Assembly (NCBI GenBank): GCA_002189035.1 | Contig: NEEC01000004.1 | Location: forward strand, 4,278,001 to 4,342,000 | Direction of reading: 5' to 3' | DNA from: Utricularia gibba | Taxonomy: Eukaryota > Streptophyta > Magnoliopsida > Lamiales > Lentibulariaceae | DNA length: 64,000 nt | Part shown: in pieces, positions 1 through 13,562 of the stretch | How positions within the stretch are numbered: the first letter of the stretch is position 1 | Layout: every line of letters starts with the position of its first letter | Notes under the pieces: generated by a model | What the model was told of the DNA's origin: nothing | What the model saw: the letters and a program-made list of their open reading frames with translations, nothing else | The model's database searches: none | Program-made: the position numbers and the translations under genes

Positions 1-3000
1 AGTTCACAATTAGAAATATTAATTCACATACATTATTGATGTAGCAACCATAAGTTTCATATCATGTCACATTGTCTAGGCATACCATCCCATGCCATGG
101 CTCCAATTTGCAATGATTCACACCCATTGTGTAAAATATCACCCATTTCTAATGATCAACTCCTTATAGTTTCATGTTTTCACTGCCTTTTGTCTTTGTC
201 TTTTCAGAATTTCAATTATTGTCACTTTACTCTAGATTAAACATACTTAACTTTAGAGTTCATACCAAAGACCATTTACAGTACTCAGGAAAAGGTATCG
301 TATAACATTTGTATGATCATTCTACTCAATCTCATATTCCACTTCATGTGTAACTGATATCAAATTCATCTAAGTCCCTTCCGCACTTCCTGAGGCAGGG
401 CATCGTACTAATTCAGATCATACCCGTATTTCTTCCATCACATCTGCTCATGAAAACCCTAGAATTTTCTCCTTTCCAAGGCCCCAAAACAGCATAAGTA
501 TCAAATGCTATTTAAGATGTAGTGTTTGGCAAGTGGGTTAGGAGTCGAGTGTTTGGTAAGAAATTTTATTTCATATAATTTAAATTTTAATCTTTTATAA
601 GAATTTATCGAAAACGATAAAATAGAAAATTCTTGTTTTAAATCTCATTAACAATTTAAAACACAATTGAATATAATACCATTAAATAATCTATGTATCA
701 AACATATTTTAATTTAAATTTTTAAAAATTACTTTTATCCTATATCAAATAACAAAAAATCAAATTAACTAATAATGCTATCTCAAGGGATTTGATCCTC
801 GCATTTAGGGTTTATTTTTTTTCTTATACATTTGCATTTTGTTACCATAAAATAAATATCTTATAAATACAAGGGAGTTTAATGATCTTATATACAAAAG
901 ATTGGAGATAATCCCTTTATTGGTTTATATCATATAGTCAGATTTGGTTCTTATAGCCACCATATACATAACTGTCTTGTTTCTTACATATTTGTATGCG
1001 TACAGTTTTGAAAAAAATAACAATAATAAGTGGGAAGATGGTCGTGGATTGGTAGGGTTAGGGCCACCCGGTCGTCATTAAATGCGACGTAGTTCAAATT
1101 TTGTCTTTACAGTTAATGCGGAGTTGCATAATGCAGCAGGTCTACCTAGTTGAGTCGCAGCAATGGAGTTGGACAATTATTGACCTCCTCCATTAATCAA
1201 TCATTTAATTCAAATTCATTTACCTTTTTCCCTTGTTTCCTCCTACACATTTCAAGAATCCAATCCCCGCCTCCTTTCTTCGTCCGGACAACAAGAAAAC
1301 CTGTAAAAACCAGATAACCCTGGTCTGATCTTGGAGTGGGATTCGAGCTGACAGTTCGTGTTTCATGCAGAAATGAGATGCAGATGCAGGGGTTGACTCG
1401 GGCTCTTGCTTGCACTATTCCTTCATGGTGTAGGTGATGCATATTTTTTCCTGAAGTAGACCACACCTGTCGATAGTGGTGTAATGCATGTAGCCCTGAA
1501 GATAGGCTAGGAGGGCTAAACATTGAAACTAGGGGTCCAAGGGAAAATACCGGGTGCAGGCACTACATGGGTTATGTTCATTTTTTTTTTATCTTAGTGT
1601 ATGAAATATAGATGTAAAGTAATCAGATGTGTGAATGACTCTATGAATGCTTTGGACATGTTAGAAGTAGTGGGCTGTCTCACATTCGAAGTAACAAATA
1701 AAGAACCATAGCATACGTGATCGATTCAAATTTATGCTTCCGAGCACACGTATAAAAGAATTGGAGTCTATTTGGTGCAATTCCAATTTTAATAAAAGTA
1801 TTTCTAGAAATGATTTTCGAACAAAATATATGTTACTTCTTTTTCGGATATAGCTTCAATTTTTTTAAAAGATGAGATATCTATATTTCATTAAAAATTA
1901 AAGCATTTCTAAAATCACTTCTTTAGAACTGTTTTTTTGGAATTATACCACACAGAGTTTCGCGTCCACAGTTATAGGAGCTCTTCTTAGTGTTAATGGC
2001 AGGTTTGGACCGAGGAGGAGTATGTATGTGACAAATGATTGTGTTGGCGACTTGAGTGGTGAGCTTAAAGGAGGCCCAAAAACAAACCCACCACCATACC
2101 CGACCTGATAATTTATTGGGCCCGAGAGCAGCCCATACAGAAGCCCAATATCGATGTGGTGCGTCAGAAAATTGATGTATAATTCTGGGACACGCGTCCA
2201 ATCCGCGTCGGCCCCTGGGTGTCGCCGGACACCTAGGTGACGCGCGTCGCCTTCACAAGTAGCCCACTGTAAATAATGCATGGGCCCGATCCATCCAGTT
2301 GGGCCGAGAAAGTAACATTGTAGGATGTTGGACACTTAGTTTCGGGCATAAAATTTCTAGAAGATCGTGTGCTGTCCCCGTGATCATCCGACAGGCCTCC
2401 ACGCCATCCTTTGCAATGAATGCTTATATAAAAAAGTATTTTATTTAAATATTAATTTTTTGGTTGGCGATGACGGATTCGCAACTCACCATCATCACCC
2501 TTTTTTATTAATAATTCTTTTTTTACTTTCAAGAATTATTTAAAATGTTTATATTTCTCTGTCCACCAGGTAGAAGGGTGTGAAATAGAAAATCATCTCT
2601 GGAGGCGATTTTAATAATATGAAAACTTCTTCTCAAATTAATAACTATTTATAGATTTTTTTTATCTTTTTAAAAATATATATCACTTGTGTTTTTTTAA
2701 AATGGTAGGTGATGAGGTGGTGAAACGAGTATAAGACACCGGTGGAACCGTTTGCTATGGTTGCAAATAGGGGTGACTATTGGGGCTAGTCCAATGGAAT
2801 CGATATCACAATAAATGTGTAGTGGGTATGATTTAATCAACAACTTCTATTTAATTTATAAGTAAAAGTTATTGTATAAGTAAATATAAAATAAGTAGAA
2901 ATAGTTTATTTGAAATTAAACAAATTACTTATTGAATAATTCATATTTTATCAATTTATGTGATAAGTAGGTGAAATAATTAAAATTGAAAAAATTTAAG

Positions 3001-5525
3001 AATAAATGGAATTCAAAGTATAAGTTAAGTTTTAGAATAATTAGAATTATTTTATAAAATACATTCTTTTATTTTTACTTTAAGTCATAAATTACAAAAT
3101 AAGTCACTAGAGCCTAAATGTATAAATTGACAACCGAAATCCAACTTAGATTAACTGAATTAACAGATTAAAAACCAAATTAACCAATTTCAAGAGAGAT
3201 TGTTTAATCAGAGATGATTATTTGGGTTAACTGAATTGATAATTGAAATGGAATTAAAAACGAAAATACATAAAATTTATCCAACTCGAAAAAAAATGGA
3301 TTACCGATTTAATAACCAACTATAAACGAACCTAATTTTGCTCAACCTACTTGCAAAACGCTTGTCATTCTGGTTCGGAATCAGCCCTGGTTAGGGGTTT
3401 GGTAACCACCAAAAAACACTCTCGCAACCTTTGGAAAATAAAATCAATTTTACAAGAATAAATTTAAATTTAACGGAATATAATTGATTTTCAAAAGTTG
3501 AATAGCACTCCGGCTGCGCATCGATGGTCCCGGTTGGGCGTCGCACATGCCCATTTTTTATTCATTCCATTACTCGAACATTATAAATTATTATGAACAA
3601 TTACTTAATTAGTAAACCAGCCGAATTGTTCGTTGGGTCATGTCCACCTCCCCTCACACCAACATTTATTGAGTAGGACATTTTATGCGGTAAACCCTAA
3701 CACAATACACAAATTTCTATCATTTCTCAATACTAGATACATAATAAACATTACTATAAGGTAGTAGTGTTTGGTAGGCATCTTTTCCTATCCACAAATG
3801 TTGTGGTGTGAATTTTCCTGATACAAATGTAATGTCACGAGCCTTATTACAATATACCACATTGATTACGGATGAGTAATAGAATATGCTTAAATAGAAG
3901 AATCCTTCTAATTTTATAATAATTAGATATTCGAAACAAACAATATCATATTAAATAAGAATGAATAGTTACAACAATAATTTAAATATATTATTAATCT
4001 AATCATCCTGTGGTGTCAATTCTCATTCGGATTCTGCACGTTCATTGAAAAAAAAAACATTGAAACGGATGGTATCCGAAATGGGTCCTTGGATTCTGCA
4101 GATGTGAGCATTATTGGTGTATTTTGGTTGAGGGGAGTTAGGGTTTGCATAGAGGTGGACTAAGGTGCATTATGGAGACTTATTGAAGAGGATTCTATGG
4201 TTAATGTTGTGGGGAATATGAGTAGTCCAATCCCCATGTACTGGTCCACGTAGCGTGGCAAAGATTTCCATGCGAAGTGCATTAATTCTCTTAAGTGCGC
4301 CCCCCGCCCACTCAGTTAGCTCAGATCCAATCTTCGCTACATGATCATGATGTCTCACTGCTGCTCTTTTTTGAATACAACGTACCCCATACTTTATGTT
4401 AAAAACAATCCCTAACTCGTGAAAATCAATGTCTAAACATGTGTTAGGGTACGTACGCGGTCTGTGTGTTAGTACTTGGGATAGTAAAATATGGTATGGT
4501 GAATTCGTAGTATAAGGTAATGTTTGGAAAACATCAAAATCAATTATATAAAAAATTCCAAACGTATATTAAATTCTATTCTATAATAGTTAATTTTTGA
4601 GATTTGTGAGTAGTAAAATATATGAAATTTTGAAAATACCATTCATATAAATAATCATGTTTATTAAAAAAGTTTTTTTTAACAAATGATGAAAAAATTA
4701 ATTGTTTATGTGTAATAGAAGACAATTCAATAGGTATAATTTAAATTGATTTTAAATGCTTGGGGTCCAAATAATTGAAGAAATTCAATGAATAGAATTT
4801 GTGTTTTTATTTTTTTAATTTTTGACAATAAAAAGAGATATACAATTTTTTAAAATGTAGAAGATAAATGATACATATCTTTTATAATTATTTAAAGCTC
4901 TAAATATATAATCTGAGCATCGTATCAAATTAAAGCACTAAATATGGTGACACCTCTTGTTAGTAGTCATTGATAGCTCATATATTGTATATTCTCTTGT
5001 TTAAAATTTTACATTTATTTGATTCCAAATAATTGATAATGTGATGTATGACATAACCTTTATAGTCCTTTTAATTTTTGGTAACTTGATTAGTGTTTTT
5101 AATGTTGTATCTTATCAAACAAGACCTTATAAACATTATATATTTTAAATGTTGTGATCAAATATGGTGTTAAGTATGACAATAATCCTACTAGTTGAAC
5201 AATACATAAAAAATTAATTTTTATAATCTAAATTTAAATAAATTAAATATTTTTTTATTTCAATCCTGCCAACTAATGTTAACGTAGTATAGCATCGAAG
5301 CATTTTGAAATTAATGTGAATATTAAAAAGAAAATGTTGGGCGGTTTGAATGGAGAGCATCAAGCGTCATTTATTGAAGGAAGGTGGGCCTGGGGCCGGG
5401 TCTTCGCTACAACATAGAATCTATTACAAATTCTAGGACCATCACCATGCCCACTTCCTACATAACGCTACTCCGAACTCTGCCTGCTTGTCCGAATTTC
5501 TCCGAATCCGATCCCGGAGGAGACG
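1..5525. other. AT-rich intergenic region upstream of the BODYGUARD-like gene
   Basis: No coding region could be supported here. The short open frames on both strands (for example around 1197-1523 and 1943-2335) show no family similarity, no splice-linked partners and no coding character. Most of the stretch is AT-rich with A/T homopolymers, which is typical plant intergenic DNA. A GC-richer island lies around 2040-2330 and holds two adjacent short palindromes at 2218-2233 and 2236-2251. A second, less AT-rich patch lies around 4140-4360. The last few hundred bases must include the promoter and 5' leader of the gene starting at 5526, but I could not fix a TATA box. Confidence 0.6.
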
Positions 5526-7464
5526 ATGGAGCTGTTTTTCACGGCTGGGGTGTTGAAGCTCTCCCACAAAGTCGGAGGACTGTTAAATGGATTCATCAGC
5601 ATCATCGTCTTCTCCTTGTTGGATCTCCTGGATTTCCTTCTTGGGTTCGCTTATAAGGCACTCGACTTGCTGATTGAAACAGAGTGGAAGACGAAGGACG
5701 CCTCCGGTGTTCCGATACTGGGGTCGGAAAGCGTCGTACGAGTTACATGTTCGAAGCGGCAGCTGGAAGAAATCTCCGACACTCTCTACACTCGTCCCAC
5801 ATTGCTGTCCAAGCTCACCATTTCCAGCCCGGAGAACGTCACCCACAGCAACCACAAGTTGACTCTGTGCTTCCGTTCACTCCCTTCTCCACGCTGGTCG
5901 GATTGCCACTGCAGAACATGCACGTCCTGGACGTGTTCGATGAAAGAAACCCTCTACGTGAAAGCCCTGACCAGTAAAGGTTGTTGTTAACCCATGGCGT
6001 AAACCTTACATCATTTTGTTATGATAATGTTTGTTTTTTAATTTTTGGAGTAGAAGCACAAGAAGATGTGTTGTTCATTCACGGATTCATATCGTCGTCG
6101 GCGCTATGGATGGAGACGGTGTTCCCGGTGTTCTCGCAAAAGGCGAGATCCAAGTACAGAATGCTGGCCTTCGATCTCCTGGGGTTCGGCCGGAGTCCGA
6201 AGCCGGCGGACTCAATGTACACGCTGAGTGAGCACCTGGATATGATTCACTCCTCGGTGTTAAGACCGTACAATGTCAAATCTTTTCACATCGTGGCGCA
6301 TTCAATGGGTTGCCTTCTAGCACTCGCGCTTGCAGCTGCGGACCCAGCCTCTATCAAGTCTTTAACCTTAATCTCTCCCGTAAGTAAACCCATGGGAAAA
6401 TGGTTTTTGGGTGGAGTTACAAAGTGAAAAGGGCTGATATTTCTTGGTAGACTGAGACATTTTGTTTAATCCCTTTTCGGTTGCCCACATGGTACGGCAT
6501 TGCTCTTTAATGTGACGTTTTTTAGTTGGAGTTCAGGCGACCCCCTTTTTCAGTTCATTGATTGAACTCGACATGGGATGAGCTTTTCCTTTGAAAACTC
6601 TAGGAACTGCTGATCAAATTTGTCTTACAAACGATTCGATTATTGCAATTCGATCCTTCTTTCAGCCATGCCATCTGTCGGAGAGCGAGGAGGACGCCAT
6701 GAGGCGGCTGGCTCCCCGGCGAGTCTGGCCGCTGCTCTCCTTCGGCGTATCGTTGGCTTGCTGGTACGAGCACATCAGCAGGACGGTTTGCTTGGTGGTT
6801 TGCAAGAATCATCGCATATGGGAATTTATTCTCAAGGTGGTCACCGCCAACAGGTTGGTACTCAACCCTTTAAAGCAATTTATGTGATACTCTTCCATTG
6901 TTGTTACCTTTACGTCCCACTAGCCCACTTGTAGGAGCACTTAAGTGCACCATTCCACACAAATCTTGTTAGAAATACACAGGTTTGTAATAAAGTAATA
7001 CACTTGTGTGCATCTTGTGATGCACACATTCTACCAACTTTGGGTTATCATACTATTCGATACCGAATTCCAAATACCGAATACCGAATGCTAAAAATGC
7101 GTTTTGACATGGAATTTTGATGTGGGTGAGCAGGTTGAGGATAGGGCTGATAGAGGCCTTCTTCCTGCATACCCACAATGCAGCTTGGCATACACTACAC
7201 AATGTGATCTGCGGGACAAGTAGGAAGATGGAAGGCTACTTGGAGAAAGTGAGGAGCCAAAGCAATTTTCCCATCACAATAATTCATGGTGAGAGGGATG
7301 TTTTAGTTCCAATGGAGTGTTGCTACAACATCCAATCTAGAGTACCCCGATCGAAGCTTATGGTATTGCGAAAACGAGACCATCTATCGGTGATCGTCGG
7401 CCGCCGCCACGCCCTCGCCGGAGAGTTGGAAGAGATTTGGAGCTCTGCAAGTCATAGTGAATGA
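5526..7464 (+). CDS. BDG: BODYGUARD-like alpha/beta-hydrolase (cuticle formation)
   Basis: Four exons with matching phases: 5526-5973 (or 5979), 6054-6379, 6666-6853 and 7134-7464, giving about 430 residues. Arabidopsis BDG1, as recalled, is about 470. The N-terminus has a hydrophobic segment (about residues 22-45). The BODYGUARD hallmark PRWSDCHC..CTSW follows before residue 140. The hydrolase core shows FIHGF (oxyanion region, about 157-161), the nucleophile elbow AHSMG (Ser about 233), GERD (Asp about 376) and RDH (His about 404), so the triad is complete. A second family block, WYEHISRTV.LVVCKNH, lies in exon 3. BODYGUARD proteins are extracellular, epidermis-expressed and needed for cutin and cuticle structure; their substrate is unsettled. 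The end of exon 1 is uncertain because two GT donors six bases apart keep the same phase. The start is the first Met that gives the family N-terminus. Confidence 0.9.
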
Positions 7465-7810
7465 GCATGCTGCATTTGGTGGAGACATGTCTAATACATA
7501 AGTATGGAAGCACATAAGGGAAGAAGAAGAAGTAAATAAACCCCTTCGAAAAATACGCATGAAGTCATTTGTATTCTTCTTCCAACGGTCACATTGTATG
7601 TGGGCCTTATAATTTGGACCGATATTGGAGGCCCACCTTGAGGGCCCAAATTGACATCGGTCTGTTTCAATTTGGGCCGCAAGGACATTGATTGTGAACT
7701 GTTAAAGTAAATTACATTAATTTTTAGTTATTTAGTTTACTGTTACGGCGTCGTTTCGGAAGATTGAAGCTGGAGAAGCAAATCAATTCTCCAGTGTCGC
7801 CGTGGGAAGG
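7465..7810. other. Spacer between BDG-like and ABCF genes
   Basis: This 346-base gap must hold the 3' untranslated region of the BODYGUARD-like gene and the promoter and leader of the ABCF gene. No further coding sequence was seen. The two genes are head-to-tail on the plus strand. Confidence 0.5.
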
Positions 7811-10800
7811 ATGGCGGCGGTCGCAAGTCGGGTGGTGCACGAGGTTTTAGGACGGCGGTTAGATGAAGTGGATGATCCAATCGTGGATTATCTCATCAAT
7901 GTCCTCGCTGATGAGGATTTCGATTTCGGCGACGAAGGTGAAGGTATCTTCACGGCACTTGGAGAGCTCATGGTTGAGGCTGAATGCGTATCCGACTACT
8001 CCGAGTGCCGCTCGGTATGAAGTGATCGACTTTGTTGCCCAGTTCTATTTTGGTTGATTCCTTACACATTTCAGTATGGGTAAAATGACGTGTTATATGA
8101 AATTAGGTGGTAATCTCACAATCAGTATGCTCAATTTTTGTGTCTCTATATGAAGAATTTATCTGCTTTTTGTTAAAGTTGGAAAAAGTTTCTACTTTTC
8201 TGCGCTAAGAAATTTATTTCCAGTATGCTCAACAGGTTCTACCTTCTTCTTTGTGGTTCAAGGCGTTATCTGGCTGGGATGGATTAAAATGATGCAATTT
8301 ATGATCAAACAATTTTTCCTTGTGTATAATGGCCTTGTTTCTAGGTGCCATAGCATTTTATGAGATACTTGAAATCCGCAATCGAACTACCTTATGAAAT
8401 AAATTTCTTGGCAGTTTGTGTCCATCAGTGTTAAAATGACTATTATTTCCTGTGAATCGCTTTTTCCCGTTTAGTTGTAATGTTCCTTGTAAATTTAAGG
8501 TATGTAGCAAGCTTGCTGAGAAATTCGGAAAGCATGGACTTACGAAAACCCAACCGGCTGTGAGGAGTCTTTCAGTGCCATTGAGGATGTTCGATGGAAT
8601 GGATGATGGAGTGCCAGCTCCAAAGAAGAAGGTAGAACCTGTTGATGGCCCTCTCCTCACTGAGCGTGATAAAATGAAACTTGATAGAAGAAAGAGGAAA
8701 GAAGACCGCCAAAGAGAGGTGAGTTTATGGCACCCCTTTCTTCAAAAGCAGAGTAATTTTTTCTCATGTGGATGTTTGGTGCAATTATTTTGCACCTAAG
8801 ATTTTTTATATTTTTTTGGCTTCCAGATTATTGATCATTTTTATCTAGAATCGGTTGGTAAACATAGAAGCACCTAAGAGATTGTAGTGGAAACGCTGTA
8901 AGCGATTTTCAGATGTTTTCTGCATTTTATGGTACTATATACCTCAACAGGTGCAATACCAAACGCATTTAAAGGAAATGGAAGCTGTCAAAGCAGGGAT
9001 GCCTGCAGCAGTTGTAAGCCATGACAATAGTGACGGACCAGCTGTGAGAGATATCCACATGGAGAACTTTAGTGTTTCTGTTGGAGGGCGCGACCTTATT
9101 GTGGATGGCTGCGTGACACTGTCTTATGGAAGGCATTATGGTTAGTTTGACTTGAATCCTCAAATGATACCTGCCTCTGTTAATATAATTAATGTTTTTT
9201 TTTTTTTCAATTTTTCCAGTATGTGTGGGTCTTGGGTAGTATATTTCTTCTGGGCATAGGCAAATTGCCCAGCAGAAAAATTTACAACATAAGTACTTTT
9301 TTAGAAGGTAAATAAATGGAAGAGGCAATCACAACAACCTGGCCATGAAAAATTAGACTCAGATTTCCAAATGCATAGATTGCCTTCTGACTGTGCTTTT
9401 TACGTGTTATAGGGCTTGTTGGCAGGAATGGTACTGGTAAAACAACCTTTCTTCGGTACATGGCCTTGCATGCCATTGAGGGAATTCCCAAAAATTGTCA
9501 AATTTTGCACGTGGAGCAAGAAGTGGTTGGGGATGATACATCAGCACTGCAATGTGTGCTGAATGCTGATTTGGAAAGAAAGAATCTTTTAGAGGAAGAG
9601 TCTCGTTTACTTGCATTACAGGTATGGTTTCAAGGCAATTTCTTGCTTCTTTGCAACATATGTAATGATTGGTGTTATTGCTCAGAAAGATTTGGATCCA
9701 ATTACTGAGAATGGGAAGAGCAATGGAGAGGCTGATGGAATTGACAAAGCTTCCGTCGGCCAGAGGCTTGAAGAAATATATAAGAGACTTGAGTTTATTG
9801 ATGCTTACTCTGCTGAGGCTCGGGCGGCTTCCATTCTTGCAGTTAGTTTTGAACTTTATTTAACCAAATTTTATGGATGAATGATTTCTCATACTGATTC
9901 ATTTTGGGATTTTTTCCTGGATAGACATGTGACTCTAGGCTAATGGATGGAAGCATAATTGCACACATAGGCCTTCATTTGCGTTTTTTTTTTTGATATG
10001 ATGAATTTCCATTAATTTTGTGGCTTGAATCTTGATTGATGTAACTGTACTTTAATTTGACTGACTTTGTAACTGTGGTTATTTCTAACTTTTTTTGTGG
10101 TCGATTGGCTTTGTAACTGTGTTTTGCTATTAAATTTTGTGGGTTCGGTTTACTTTGTAACTTGATTTGCTATTAACTTTTTTTTTGTTTCATTCACTTT
10201 GTAACCGTGTATTACCAGTAATTAATATATTTGTCATATAATTGAGTGCTTTAATGGTCTAATTTCGTATGTTGGTTTCATTACTAAGATCATTTTGTTT
10301 TGAAATAGTATTTTATATTACAAGCACGAACTTGTAACCTAAGTTGATTTTTATTGTTCTGTCCTGGATTGTGATTTTTCAAATTTGTACAGGGTCTCAG
10401 TTTTTCACAAGAGATGCAAAAGAAGCCGACAAAAGCATTCTCTGGAGGTTGGAGGATGAGAATAGCACTTGCTCGAGCTTTATTTATAGAGCCCGACCTC
10501 TTACTTCTTGATGAACCTACAGTATGTTTTCCTGTTTCTGATACCGTTTCTGCTTCTTTTATGGATTCATACTCTCACGTTTTCATATTTTTGACAGAAT
10601 CATCTTGATCTGCATGCTGTCTTGTGGCTGGAATCTTACCTGGTGAAATGGCCAAAGACACTTATTGTTGTTTCACATGCTAGAGAGTTCTTGAACACTG
10701 TAAATTTTCATCTGATTCCTTTTACGTGTTCATGTTGTATTGTCCAACACCAACACTTTCTGGAGAACGCTTTTCTGAATGTTAAATCATATTAACCTTT

Positions 10801-13132
10801 GAGCATGTGCCGCAGGTGGTAACAGATATCATTCATCTTCAAGGTCAGCAATTGAATACTTTCAGGGGTAATTATGATGTATTTGAGAGGACGCGGGAAG
10901 AGCAAATAAAAAATAAACAGAAGGCAGTTGAAGCTAATGAACGGGCAAGAGCCCACATGCAGGTAACCCATTTTTAAGGGCAAGATTCAAATTTTTTTGG
11001 ATGTATAGTATCTTATTTTCCTAAAAATCTGTGTTGTAGTCATTCATTGACAAGTTCCGCTACAATGCAAAGCGTGCATCCCTGGTTCAGTCAAGAATAA
11101 AGGTAGCTTTCTTATCTCTAATCATCTTTCTAGTTTCCAGTAACTTGTGTTTTGTTGACTATTGCCATTTTTTCCCATCATCCAGGCACTGGATCGTTTG
11201 GGTGTTGTTGATGATATCATCAACGATCCTGAGTATGTTTCTTCTATAGGTTTAGTGGATTTCGAATGAATAGTACATGTGAATTTTCTTTTATCTTTTT
11301 TTTTTTTTTACTTGCAGCTATAAATTCGAATTCCCATCCCCCGATGATAGGCCAGGCCCACCAATCATAAGCTTCAGGTCTCATGAGCATCTTCTGCTGT
11401 TTTAGATAGATTGCGTGGCATCATGATCTGTATTCTTTCCTCACACTAAACCTATCCTCCAATCCTTTTGTAGTGATGCGTCTTTTGGATATCCTGGTGG
11501 ACCTCTTTTGTTTAAGAATCTGAACTTCGGAATTGATCTTGATAGCCGAATAGCAAGTAAGACTGTTTATCCTCCTCCTTGTTTTTATACCCAGCATGTT
11601 ATTTGGGAACTTCTATTTATTTTACATATTTTACAGAAATTGTGAAACATTTTGCACTCTTCTCCAAAGAATGTGATGTTGTTGATGTTATGTTTGAAGA
11701 TTTTACAAACAGTGAAATATTGTTGGTTTGCATCTGTCCTGCAGTGGTTGGACCAAATGGCATCGGAAAGTCAACAATACTTAAACTTATTTCTGGGGAG
11801 CTTCAACCAAGCTCTGGCACTGTCTTCCGCTCAGCAAAGGTAACCATGGTACTTTTGATGGCTTTTTTAGCAATAGTGTTTCTTCTCTGTTGCTTTAATC
11901 TTAGATCCAGTAGGTGAATAAATGCCTTGTATAATTTTTTCTGCCTATTCTTCTAGTTCTATATCAAAAACTGACTTGTCATATTTAAAAAGTTGAATAT
12001 AAGGCGTTTATTCTCCAATATCCTGAACTTTTGCTGTCAAATTACCACATCCCGTGACATAAAATTTGATGTCTCTCTTATCCTTTACTTTCAGGTCCGC
12101 ATCGCCGTATTTAGCCAGCATCATGTCGATGGACTCGACCTCTCTTCAAACCCACTACTATATATGATGCGGTGTTTCCCGGTAAACTCTTTAGATGGCA
12201 TGCAAACTTTCACGCCATTTAGTTGTATACTTAACATAATGATGATTTATGCTGTTGAAATCTCCTAGACGCGTTTCTTCTTTTTGATCCTCTCTTATAT
12301 TGCCATCTATTGTTTAGTGTTAACATGTTATATTCTATATACAGGGAGTGCCAGAACAGAAGCTAAGAGGGCATTTAGGTTCTTTTGGAATAACCGGGAA
12401 TCTTGCTCTGCAGCCAATGTACACTTTATCTGGTATCATCCGTGCACATGAGTTGATTCTCATTAGCTGATAATCAATTTCCTGACCTTTCAAGCGGCTT
12501 TTCAGGTGGTCAGAAAAGCAGAGTTGCCTTTGCGAAGATAACATTCAAGAAGCCTCACATACTATTGCTCGATGAACCTTCCAATCATCTTGTACGTAGT
12601 CCATTGCCCTACTCTTTCTATTCTTCACTGATTAAGGAGTTCTCCTCAGTTCCACCCCCGGCTCCCTATTCTCGACCATCTCCACCTCACTTCAAGCCAA
12701 TGCTGATCATATTCTTAATGAACAGTTGTGACTAGTTTAGAATTCTCATTTACAATAGTGATTACCCATTTTTGAACAGCCGGGTTATGTTGTTTACTTA
12801 AAGAAGAATGCTTTTCTCTTTTCGTAGCAATATCACTGATACTTTGATTCACAACATATAGGACCTCGATGCAGTTGAAGCTCTGATCCAAGGCCTTGTC
12901 CTATTCGGAGGAGGTGTTTTGATGGTAAATTCAACTTCCTGCCGAAGCTGCCTGTAATTGGATACCATACTCCTATCCTTTTATCAGCTGACGTGCTGTA
13001 CTGAAACAGGTGAGCCATGACGAGCATTTGATATCTGGCAGCGTCGAACAACTGTGGGCCGTCTCAGAAGGCAAGGTGACACCTTTTGGTGGAACTTTCC
13101 AAGATTACAAGAAGCTTCTGCAGTCATCTTGA
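7811..13132 (+). CDS. ABCF3: ABC transporter F family member 3 (GCN20/GCN3-type, soluble)
   Basis: Eighteen coding exons join in frame: 7811-8014, 8500-8718, 8951-9140, 9413-9621, 9686-9841, 10393-10521, 10598-10699, 10816-10962, 11040-11102, 11186-11232, 11318-11377, 11474-11556, 11745-11839, 12095-12181, 12345-12432, 12506-12591, 12862-12924 and 13010-13132. They give 716 residues, the length known for plant ABCF3. There are no membrane segments. Two nucleotide-binding domains are present: GRNGTGKT (about 208-215) with FSGGWRMR (about 342-349) and LLLLDEPT, then GPNGIGKST (about 539-547) with LSGGQKSR and [10 protein letters not shown]. The N-terminal extension ([15 protein letters not shown]) matches the GCN20-like eukaryotic clade. 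By family, such proteins act with GCN2/GCN1 in translation control and stress or immune responses and do not transport substrates. The start is the Met giving the conserved N-terminus; no earlier in-frame Met was seen. The gene looks intact. Confidence 0.95.
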
Positions 13133-13562
13133 GGATAGCCTGGCTTCCATGGTTGGTTCCCATTGTGGTGAGTTTTGACTTCCTTATGATGAAAAATGAT
13201 ATGCAGTGTATCCTACACCTACATCAGAATACAGCCATTTCAGTGCTTTCTATTTGAGGTGCCGGACTGTTGATTTGTAACTGGCAAATGCTCATGAACG
13301 TTAGAACCGGGTTAAACACCCGGTTTTTTTTTTTGTTTGATAATGAAATTCAAACTATGTAATGATTATTACATGTCTTAAAATTAAAAATATCGCGTGT
13401 TTTATGTTCATGTTTTTCAATCTGAAGTTAGTACAAGCAAATTGATTTTGTACAAACACGGCAACAAGGTCTCGAGTTTGGTCAAAGAGTTGTGTGCGAA
13501 CAAACCATCGTGGATAAGCACAGCTAGCGATTTTGCGTCAAAAAATAAGGAGTTGATCAGAA
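13133..13562. other. Spacer between ABCF3 and YSL genes
   Basis: This stretch must contain the ABCF3 3' untranslated region and the YSL promoter and leader. It includes short T-rich tracts near 13323-13336 and no supportable coding sequence. The open frame that ends just before 13585 is out of frame with the YSL start and is not conserved. Confidence 0.5.

Noticed and set aside
1943-2335. 130-codon minus-strand open frame in the left intergenic region
   Set aside because: No motif, no splice partner, and the composition follows a local GC island, so it is probably a chance frame.
5981-6053. Start of an independent hydrolase frame at 5981
   Set aside because: This stretch is intron 1 of the BODYGUARD-like gene; the hydrolase core joins to exon 1 in phase.
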